Under the pieces are notes generated by a model. That model was given only the letters and a program-made list of their open reading frames with translations, had not been told where the DNA came from and did no database searches. Shown here in pieces: positions 1 to 8,757 of a stretch of 64,000 nt of DNA. Source of the DNA: Exophiala sp. HKRS030 (Eukaryota > Ascomycota > Eurotiomycetes > Chaetothyriales > Herpotrichiellaceae); assembly GCA_023897205.1 (NCBI GenBank), contig JAHWDD010000003.1, positions 685,665-749,664 on the forward strand, written 5' to 3'. Within the stretch, counting starts at the first letter, position 1. Every line of letters starts with the position of its first letter. Made by a program: the position numbers and the translations under genes.

Positions 1-1017
1 CACATGCACATACAGGTGCAGCACGTAAGTAGCAGCGATGGGTACTGCTCGGTCGCCCAAGAGCCAATGCTGATGATGACCTTTGGCGGTGTGTGTGACC
101 TAGGATTTCGAGCGCACCATTTCCGCGTTGAAAGAAAATCACGACGAGACGCACAAGACCGTCGATCACGCCACTCTCTTTCACGAAATGCTCAACAGTG
201 ACCTCTCGCCGAGGGAAAAATCCGTCGGCCGCATGGTCCAGGAGGCGCAGGTCATCATCGGCGCGGCCATTTTGACCACCTCTTGGGCCGCCGCCGTGGC
301 GAGCTTCCACATCATCAACGACCCCTCCATTTTCGCCAAGTTGAGGTCCGAGTTGGAAGAGGCCCTTCCCGACCCGGCCGCCACTCAGCCGGACTGGCAG
401 ACTCTCGAGCAACTTCCCTATCTGAGCGGGTGCATCAAGGAAGGGATCCGTCTGGCTTACGGCATCGCGTCACGACTGCCCAGGGTGGCTCGCGCGGAAC
501 TGAGGTACAGAGACTGGATCATCCCGCCCGGCACCCCCGTCTCCATGACCATCGTAGACATGAACCATGATGAAGAGGTCTTCCCCCAGTCGAGGTCGTT
601 CATCCCGGAAAGGTGGCTGGGGAAGCCGACCACAAAAGACGGGCAGAGTTTGGAACGTTACTTTGTCGGTTTCGGTAAGGGCTCCAGGTCGTGCATCGGG
701 TTAAAGTATGTCGTTTTTCTATCCTTTTTCTGTTATTTTTTTGACCCATCGTTACCGCCAATGCACGTTTTCTTTCCTCAAGAAATCCCCCAAAAAATGT
801 CACCAATGGTATAGTATGGCTGACCACGTCGAATTCTACTCGTAGTCTTGCTCAAGCAGTACTTTACACTGGTCTCGCGACCATCTTCCGGAATTTCACC
901 TTTGAGTTGTACGAGACTGATGTCTCGGATACGATCCTGGCTCACGATTACTTTGTGCCAACCGTCAAATTGGATACAAAGGGGATCCGAGTAAAAGTGA
1001 AATCGATTGAGAAGTGA
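1..1017 (+). CDS. Cytochrome P450, 3' part (5' end outside window)
   Basis: Heme-thiolate monooxygenase of the fungal P450 superfamily; the substrate cannot be told. Visible exons are 1-24, 104-705 and 846-1017, giving 265 residues of C-terminal sequence. The introns 25-103 (GTAAGT...CTAG) and 706-845 (GTATGT...GTAG) are read from splice consensus; joining them restores the frame and turns the heme region into FGKGSRSCIGLNLAQA. The helix-K ExxR motif is EGIR, the PERF-like region is FIPERW, and the heme ligand is the Cys of SCIG. The helix-I oxygen-binding segment is poorly conserved. The segment RDWIIPPGTPVSM resembles the trichodiene-oxygenase-like CYP58/CYP65 group, but I would not assign a clan. 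No biosynthetic neighbour genes are visible. The stop lies 93 bp from that of the convergent GPI18 gene. Confidence 0.88.
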
Positions 1018-1110
1018 AAATGAAACCGTCCAGTGACTAGCTATATACTGCGGGACGGGTTTTGGAGCCCTTGGGGTGTATATAGAGTAATATCTCTCCC
1101 TCCAACTTTT

Positions 1111-2853
1111 TCAGGCCGGCGGCAGAAATGATGCATATAACCCAGCTTGGACAAGTGCATATATAATCATCCATCGAATAATAATAATGGCCACGGACGT
1201 ATTCTTGGTTTCTTGACTCCTGATCTTTGCAGCCAGCCAAATATACCAAAGGGGATAACCCGACGAGATTCTCGTGATGATTTGAACGTGGTAACTCGTA
1301 AAGGCGAGAACGGCGAGGGAAAATTGAGGTAATGCCAGGCTAGCCGCGACCACCAGTCTATGTTGATTATTGTTGGTGGAGGAGATTTTGCTCGTGCTCG
1401 TATTTGTCACTCCCTTGCCTGTCGGTGAAGATGACGATGACGAAGATGGAGATTTGCCTCGAATAACCATTTCCGGTTTCTTCATGACCTCAATGGCAGA
1501 TTGAACAAGGATCCATAGGGTCGGAGCAGCAAGAAGAAACAATGGAAGATTCGAAAAGGTCCAATATCGGAATGGGCCGACGTTCCTGAAACAGCAAAAC
1601 CGTAAATCAGAAGTCAGTATCCAACACCGAATGAAAATGGATATGTACGCGCATGGGCTGTTCGGGGAGGGCAGGGAGAATTCTCAGGACTTACCAGTAG
1701 TGAGACTGAACAAAGGTAAAAATCGACGGGATCGTCCACTCACACCATTCCCGCCTCTGGCCGGGACTTTGACCGGCACAATACTCTTGGTACGCGAGGA
1801 CCTGGGGCAAAACCATCCCGGTGGCTACCAGTAATCCGCCCACGACAACAGATCCAAGCCGAACGACGCGTGACAACGACACTCCCTGGGAGGAGAGCAC
1901 GGCGAAAGCAATGCTGACAGCTTCGATCAGGAAAGGTATGCCGGCGAGTATACCGTTGCTTCGGATCAAAGTTGCAAGCCCAAATGCCAATCCTGAAGCG
2001 ACCATGGTGCAAGCACCTCGTAGAACCGTGCCTTGATGGAACTGTGAGGTGGCCGACAGGAAAGCCAAAAATCCACAGAAGGAAAGGCAAGCAAACAGAC
2101 TTTCGGTGTTTGGCGTCGACAAGAAGACACCGGCAGGTGAGATGATGTGCATTACTGCCGCTAGGAATGGGACCTCAGATGATGATTCCTTTTGTGATTT
2201 CCTGTTGCTCCCACCGCCACCAGCACCCATCAAATGGCTCGCTATGGCCCATATCTGTAGGACGGCCAGCCAGTGCGCGACATGAGACAAGCATACGCCA
2301 GCAACCATGAATGATGCTGTCAAATTGCCGATGTCCATGGTACGTCCGATGACTAGAAAATAAGTTTTCATATATCGTCAGTACTTGAGGTCTTTCCCCA
2401 GACATAAAACACACCCTCGACTATTCGTAATAGAAATTCTTTTGGTCGGGTAATAGAGTCGTAGGGCCTCTCTTTCACACACTCACTTTTTGCAGTCCAT
2501 CGAATAGTTGAGGATATACCGATGCCAAATGCCCATTCCTGTTCAAAGACGTGTCCGTGTTCTGCCATTTGCGTGAAATATATGGCGTCCCAACGGACAA
2601 ATTTCAGCCACGGACTTTCGATCTGGTTCGGCGTTCCGGAGAGATATCCCGTGATGGCATTCTCGTTTTCGTTCTTGCCGCCGACCGACAACAACAAGCT
2701 CGAGGACGTGTCGTATCCGAGTCTTGGGCTGGTAAAAATAATCAACAGCAAAAGTGATTTCCACGCGAGAAACAGTGCGGACAATGTGGCGATGGGATGA
2801 CTGCAGCCGTACCGCAACAGTATCGATCCGGTCGTCATCACTGGCGGAGCCAT
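1111..2853 (-). CDS. GPI18: GPI mannosyltransferase 2 (PIG-V/Gpi18 family)
   Basis: ER membrane enzyme that adds the second mannose to the GPI-anchor precursor, using dolichol-phosphate-mannose. On the minus strand the exons are 2853-2487, 2352-1695 and 1585-1111, with introns of 134 and 109 bp. The spliced product is 499 residues, close to the family length. Family landmarks are RWDAIYF near residue 90 in the first luminal region, SPAGVFLS, RSNG, and the junction SHYW/NVGPFRYW, which appears only after splicing. The protein is rich in hydrophobic helices throughout, as expected for a multi-pass mannosyltransferase. A serine run of about eight residues sits in a loop near residue 370 and is probably a lineage-specific insertion. 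The start at MAPPVMTTG gives a conserved-looking N-terminal hydrophobic helix. Identification is from motif recall, not a search. Confidence 0.9.
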
Positions 2854-2899
2854 CTACTTCATGACTATTCCGAAGCATGCCACAGTTCATCAGGTATAA

Positions 2900-3181
2900 A
2901 ATATAAAAGGGGGTTCGTTGGTTGGTTGTTGTACGAAATATGGAAATGTCGAAGCTGTCGTTGCCAAGCAGATCGCCTCTCTCGGCTGGACGATATTCCG
3001 GTCTCCGATCTCCATCGCGCTACGAGTACTGCGTATGGTGCAAGTACATCACCCATTACCACCTGCAGGGAAATAGGTACACATGCGAGGTTCTCGCTTT
3101 TTCATGTTCACGGATTACGCCCGCAGGAGCACGTTCATTTCTCTTTCTAGATACATTTCCGCAACTGATGAGATGGCCTAG
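2900..3181 (+). pseudogene. Broken C-terminal remnant of an NmrA/NAD(P)-binding-type gene
   Basis: One plus-strand frame is open from 2900 to 3181 except for a TAG at 3074-3076. Before the stop it encodes KYGNVEAVVAKQIASLGWT followed by IFRSP. This resembles the (K..VE....GWTIxRxP) segment near the end of the Rossmann core in atypical NmrA-like short-chain dehydrogenases. After the stop the frame contains ISLSRYISATDEM, which resembles the LSRxxxAxxxxDEM segment of the same proteins. No N-terminal GxxGxxG half is visible upstream. Either the TAG is a nonsense mutation in a dead fragment, or a small intron (GTACTG...ATAG, 3026-3076) removes it. The lack of a start and of the nucleotide-binding half makes a relic more likely. 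Family assignment is tentative. Confidence 0.35.
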
Positions 3182-6100
3182 TAGTGTTAGATTGAGGCCA
3201 TGGTGTCTTGACATTAAGTATCCTCAAACAGATGTTTGCTCTGGTTGACGAAAGCGTGCTCGCATTAAAGTGCACATTTAATACTGGTGATCGGGTCAAA
3301 CTCATCTCTGCGGTTCAGTCGCTCATTCTTCATCCTCATCCCTCGGCTATTACAGCCACAGGAATTTGAACGTAGTCGAATGCTCACCGTAGACCTCTAA
3401 TACATCGTACAGCGTTGTGCACAACACCCTGTCTGCATATGATCTATCAGTCCCACAGGAAATCGCCCTTGTTGCCGCATGGGAAAGCCATTTGTGCGTA
3501 GCCCTGATAGAAGTCTGCTTTGAACGAGGATAACTTTCGCAAGGGGTGGCTTGGAATGGAATGCAGCCACTTGTTGGCCCCGTCCCTATTCAGTAATTGC
3601 GATGCTTGCGTGCTCAATCTTTCTGGCATGAGCTTTCCGCACAGAGTCAATATTGACGCGCATCTTCGATCACAATCCTCAGGCCTCGAATAGTCTGAGA
3701 GCCGAGGTGTCTTGCATCACAACAAGGATTGCATAATGCCTCGCCAGGATTCTTTCGGGTCGCAACCATTCCCTTGCTGACGCTAACCACGAGATAACCG
3801 ATGAATCTATCTCAGGATGTTGGAATGATTGCTCAAAAATTCTCGTTACATCTGCAGCGAAAGCGTGGTCAACACTTGTGGAACAGATCTGAAAACGGCA
3901 GGAAATCTGTATGGTGGCCGGCCTGGAACGTTATCGACCCGACTACTTCGAGATTCTGAACTGGCCTTCGTATCACATCGCTTGAGGGTCAGGCTTCAGC
4001 GGGTAAAGGCTGAGAACATGGCAAATGCTTCGTTCGATCTCGAGCTCCGTACACGCATATTGACATCATCGATTCCGGGACTCAATCTGCCACCTGAGAA
4101 GTCAATCGAGGGGCCAGGAATCGATGGTTCGCAGCTGCGAGAAGTGTGGAATCTCTGTCATGAGTTGAAGATAATTCCATCTCTAGCAGTCCTCGCAACA
4201 TTATTCTTCTCATTCTGGAGACGGAGATATAGTCCACAGAGCTGCAATCCTTCTCTCGGGTCCTGAACATAACAACAGGACTTTTCCGGCACCTGTCCCA
4301 TCAAGATACAACAGACATGGTGCAAATAGGCCTACTCTCTGAGACGTCGATAACCAAAGGAGGGTCTTCAGTGAGTGCAGCTAATTTGTCAGTGGTCTTC
4401 AGGGCGATCCGCGGTAGGACGCGTCGCTGCAGCTATCTGAAAGCCGCTAAACGTGCAAGCGAAGGGGCCGTGCTTGTACGAATACGAGTACAATGACCAG
4501 TCCCTTGGATCCTGTATCTCTGGATGTTTCTGTGCCTCGCCACGAGGTGTTTGGTAATGCCTTTGACACCCTCTGGTGACTGTCCCACTACCAAGGATAT
4601 ATGGTTTTCTTCGTGGTCTCTGCCCATCGATCGGGCTTTTCCGTAATTTAGGCAAGTGTGGAGCTACCGAGCCCATTCGCCATCATTATCTCTTCGACGA
4701 CAGAGGCTCAGACGATACAGATTGATCTCGACAGCTCCATCTGTCCTGGCTGGTAGCCTTCGTGGCAGTCCCTGCCAATCTTGCCGGTGTCGGGCCATTT
4801 CCATTATCAAGGCGCGCCGGAACTGGTACAATACCCAGGCTGTCACGGCATAAAACACACATCTTTAGGATTTGCCTCGCACGACGCCATCTTGATCGTA
4901 CCGTAATTTCCGAGAACCAGAGTGAGCCGGATGGATGCGTCCACAGAACCAGCAGTCGAAGCAAATATGATCCAAGCCCCCTCGCTCCGGCCGCAATATG
5001 TCACCTCCAGCATAACCTGACCATTATTTACATCAGGCTTGATGCAAGTGACCAACAACTCGCAGCGCTTCGTCAAGGAAAATCGAGACGTAGGTGAAAA
5101 TAGGGGTCATTCAGAGATCCTGTCGAATTTTGCCCTGCTCGGATGTTGCGACCAGATGCCGCCATGCCAGCGAGACCTGCATGAGCCCCGACAAGCTCGA
5201 AACTAGCAAGAGACCGTTGCACTCCTCGGAGTGGTGCCCGCAAAATGGGAACTGGAGCTGCGCTGAATGCCTTGTCGTGGGATCGCCTCGTGAAATGGCC
5301 TGCAACCCTTTACAACGACATGGACAGGTGACCCTGTCAGTCCCAGGGACAATGCGATTTGGCCAACAATCATCTTTGCTGAATCCTCGATAAGATACAC
5401 CCCTTGTGGTTGGTTTCCTTCTCGCGGGTTCCATTTCGTTGGCCCCCTGCCATTTTGAGTGTTAAACTGACACAAGAACCTCCATCAAGCTTGCTGGCGC
5501 CTTTTAGCATATTCGTTTGAAGTTGCTTTGAAGCCTCGCTGGGATGCAGATCAATACAACAAAGGCATGCGCACTATCAAACGGAATTTCGACCAGCTTC
5601 GGTATGTGGGAGAAAGCCACATGGTGCCAGTGTTCACCAATTCGAGGCAGCTGTTTCTAGGATATCGGCTGCATGCCGTGACATCTATCCTTCGTCTTCT
5701 GTTGCTACAATTCGCAAGTGTCGGATGCCGCCTTGATCTTGCTGAATCACCCTGACCGTCTCGTTGGTGTCCCCCCTCTTACCACAATCCTTGTATCTCT
5801 TCCCTCTACCACTATCCACCATCCAGGTATAGGTTGCTCAGCGACCCAGCGGAGCTTTGCTCCTTAGGCTACTTGTGATGGCTGACAATGTGTCTGTCGG
5901 ACAGCGATTGCTCAAGGCCAGACTACTGCTGGGTTCATCACCTAGACAGCGGCGGGCGGTCGGCAGGGAGGGGAGGTTCGTGGCTTTCAGCCAGTGGACT
6001 CGACATTGTGAGCTCTGCATATCGCAAGCAAGGTGTCACAATGCAGGACGGTGCTTCGTTGCTCAAAAAGCCTGTACCATCATTAGTCTCTGTTGCTACA

Positions 6101-6896
6101 GCCACTTGGGATCTCACCTCCATCGCCGCCATCACAGTCAATATTCACTTTTGCTCTACCTGCGGGCAAACACTCGTTAATGTCGGCTGGGCCTCACGGC
6201 AGATGTCATCTCTTTGTCTCACACATCCTTCAACCGTCGGCAAACAACTCGCTGCGGCCTCGTCAAGTGCAGAGGTGCCGATGGTGTAGATATACGCTCC
6301 ACACAGAGGAAGACCTAGTCATTGTTGCAGCGATGTTTTCAAGACAACGGAGCCTCAACTGAGTGATCAGGAAGATATTTTGCTGTCGAACCTGATGCAC
6401 AGCTTGTATGCGATACTTGACCAGGCGAACTGCACTTGATCTCGTGTGTCGCTGGGTGTTGAAGACGACGATAACAACGGTAAAAACAACGATTGAGACA
6501 CCGACGACGATACCAACGACACGCTTCCTGTGTATGTTGTTATCATTCGAGCTCTATTTCAGAGTCAACGTGCCTGCCCCTCAAGCAGCTCATCACAGGT
6601 TGGAATAGAAACTGCGCCATTTTGACACTTCCTGCCTTATGGGATACGATTCGAGTTATTACTGTATACCACGACGATATCAAAACTCCCTCCACCCTTT
6701 ACCTCAGAGACAGTCACACAGCGTTAGTATCAAGGCAGTCGGCATATCCCATTGTTACATCCAGCATCTATCTCATCGTTTTCTATGCCTCAGGTTGCAT
6801 CGACGACGCGTGGGGGAATTGTGATTTGATACTGTTGCTTTGTTGGTCCCACAACGCGAGATTCAGCAACCATTCTGTCGGAACCTCTATTACCAG
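3182..6896. other. Gene-poor stretch upstream of the velvet gene
   Basis: No frame here shows a recognisable domain. Short open frames occur on both strands, for example 3447-3650 minus, 3829-4266 plus and 4843-5076 minus, but none continues into a neighbour through plausible splice sites. From about 5750 onwards the plus strand becomes pyrimidine-rich, as fungal promoters and leaders often are, which suggests that the right half is the promoter and long leader of the velvet gene. Base composition does not look strongly AT-biased by eye, so this is not obviously RIP-mutated transposon debris. Confidence 0.5.
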
Positions 6897-6960
6897 GTAC
6901 TCCTATCTCATTGCTTCATTTCCTCACAACAATACATCACGCGTTCAACTAACGTTTCAG
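6897..6960 (+). other. Putative intron in the 5' leader of the velvet gene
   Basis: The segment starts CAG/GTACTC and ends with a good fungal branch site and acceptor, CTAAC followed six bases later by TTTCAG. At 64 bp it matches the other introns here. It lies 258 bp before the proposed ATG at 7219. If real, the transcript begins upstream of 6897, so the leader is at least about 250 nt when spliced. Several short upstream ATGs lie in the region, so leader-mediated translational control is possible. This is consensus reading only. Confidence 0.4.
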
Positions 6961-7218
6961 CAGCTTTGGCTGGCCCTCGAAAGCCAAGAGAAGAGGTCCT
7001 CGCACATTCCTTTTCGATCCATTTTCATCCAGCTTCAAATAGCATATGTCCCGGTCCCACCCTTCTTCCCTACGCTGTACTGCTGTACCAGTTTTCCTTT
7101 CTACAGTACAGATTCGTCCAGACAAATCTACGACTTCGAGCCGAACTTGGCTGTGGTCTTCTTCTTTGGACTGTCTACCTGTTCACCAACGCTCTCACTC
7201 CCCTCTGAACCTCAAGAG

Positions 7219-8757
7219 ATGGTCTCCCCAACAAGGCCTTTCGGGGTCATCAGCGCACACGATGAAGAGCTCTTCTTCCAGAATTTTCACAACCCGTGGT
7301 CCGTACGTAGTGCAGCAGCGCCTACAGCCGAACCATGCTCGCGCCCTCCTCTACGCAGAGTGGACTGCGATAACTATTCTCTGATTCTTCTACAAGAGCC
7401 AACGTTGTGGCGTGCCTCGACTTCTGCTGTTCCAGTAGCTGGGCTCGGTGGGAAGGCCCAAAGTGGGAAAACTGTTAAGAAGCGATGTGGTGAGAACGCT
7501 CAAGTCAGCTTTGAAGCTGTGCTGATGTGAATACAGTTCAAAAGGACACCAACAACGCTCTCGAACCCCCACCTGCCCTCGAATGGTCCGAAGACGGTCG
7601 AGCGATCGTCGATCCGCATGTGTTTTGCGTTGCCACGGTACGGCCGTCCGAATCAGGACTACCTATGAAAATTGATACTCTGATGGGATCCACCACTTCA
7701 TCATTGCAGAAGCTGAAACATGCTCAAGGTGGTAAGATACTGTCTGTCTGTCCTGGTGGAAGGGTTCAACTCACTCAATTTTTAGATCTATCCATCTTCA
7801 CATTCCCCACACTTGGAATCAGATATTCTGGCAAATATGTCCTCAAATTTGTTGTTTACAAACTGCACGGTGGTGATGGCATTGATGAAGACTCGGGGTG
7901 TGTGAGTTCGAGGCTTATTTCTGGTTTTGTTGCTCACCAATATATTAGTGGAAAGTTCCGAGTACCATACATAGAGCAGATCGCTGAGATCGAGGGCAGC
8001 GAATTGATCAGTAAGCCTTGAACCTGCCATCTGTTCATCCTTTTTTACTCACCCATGCAGTCAGCACCAACAAGAACGAGGCATATTCGAAGGTATCGAC
8101 GCAGTTCACCAAAAACATGCGTGAGTCGGGCGTCAAGGTCAGAACTAGGAAGGAGCCTCGGTCAGCCCTCCCATGATTGTTTTTTCCAGTTGCAAGAACT
8201 GACTGTTGCACAGTAAGCGAAAGTCTCCAAGTACAGACTGGACAGCAAACTGCTATACTCCAAATCCTTCTGGCCGTTTTCCATTCGCTCCGACTTACAT
8301 GGCTTTGCCTGGTCACAACGGCCCCATGCCTCACCTCAGCAATGGAGAAGATATCAGTCGTCGAATGTCCTACCAAGGCATGAGTAACTCGGCACCGATG
8401 CACATACAACCTCAATATACGACCTCTATGCCCGCACCGCCCCAGTATACGACCGCCATGGGCGTACCGTCACAGTATACGACTTCCATGACCGTGCCGC
8501 CCCAGTATACGACTGCCACGGCCACCCAGTCACATTACACGACCTCCATGACCACATCGTCACAGTATACGACCACCATGCCCTACCTATTGCCCGCCAT
8601 GCAGAAGAATGGTGATTCTTACAAAATGGCAGCCCGCAGTCAGAGCTACTGGCCTCACGATGAGGTCGACAGCAATGACGTCAACAGCAACGGCGTTGAG
8701 AATCATGATGCTGTCAACCACGAGGATAGCAAACACCAATCAGGTTGGGGATCATGA
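7219..8757 (+). CDS. Velvet-domain regulator with decapeptide-repeat tail
   Basis: Velvet proteins are fungal DNA-binding regulators that link development, light response and secondary metabolism, usually as nuclear dimers. Exons are 7219-7489, 7537-7731, 7786-7897, 7949-8010, 8061-8160 and 8214-8757, giving 427 residues; the introns are 47, 54, 51, 50 and 53 bp. The velvet fold is recognised from DNYSLILLQEP (residues 51-61, matching the YxLxxxQQP start), DGRAIVDP (the RRPIDPP region), the spliced core AQGDLSIFTFPTLGIRYSGKY, and the end ESGVKVRTRKEPRKRK (the basic GxxIRxRKE end). The usual Cys-Gly after QQP and the double Pro of IDPP are not conserved, so the domain is divergent and I cannot place it as VeA, VelB, VelC or VosA. 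Residues 312-371 are six copies of a ten-residue unit around QYTTSM. The ATG at 7219 is the last in-frame Met before the domain; the same frame stays open upstream but looks like leader. Confidence 0.82.
8407..8586 (+). repeat. Six-copy 30-bp coding tandem repeat in the velvet gene
   Basis: Six head-to-tail 30-bp units encode QPQYTTSMPA, PPQYTTAMGV, PSQYTTSMTV, PPQYTTATAT, QSHYTTSMTT and SSQYTTTMPY. The core TAYACGACC is almost invariant in DNA, while the third and ninth to tenth codons vary. The unit is rich in Thr, Tyr and Pro and likely disordered. Such minisatellites often change copy number between strains. Confidence 0.9.

Noticed and set aside
3447..3650. Minus-strand frame with WLHSIP, faintly like a reverse-transcriptase-linked peptide
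   Set aside because: Only a few residues fit, no catalytic YxDD-type motif or neighbouring element parts are visible, so calling a retroelement would be guesswork.
4082..5475. Cluster of short frames on both strands
   Set aside because: No recognisable domains, no consistent strand and no splice pattern joining them into one protein.
6493..7218. Long plus-strand frame extending 242 codons upstream of the velvet ATG
   Set aside because: The part before 7219 has no domain, is Ser/Cys/Tyr-rich as expected from pyrimidine-rich leader DNA, and contains a good splice-consensus intron. I take 7219 as the start.
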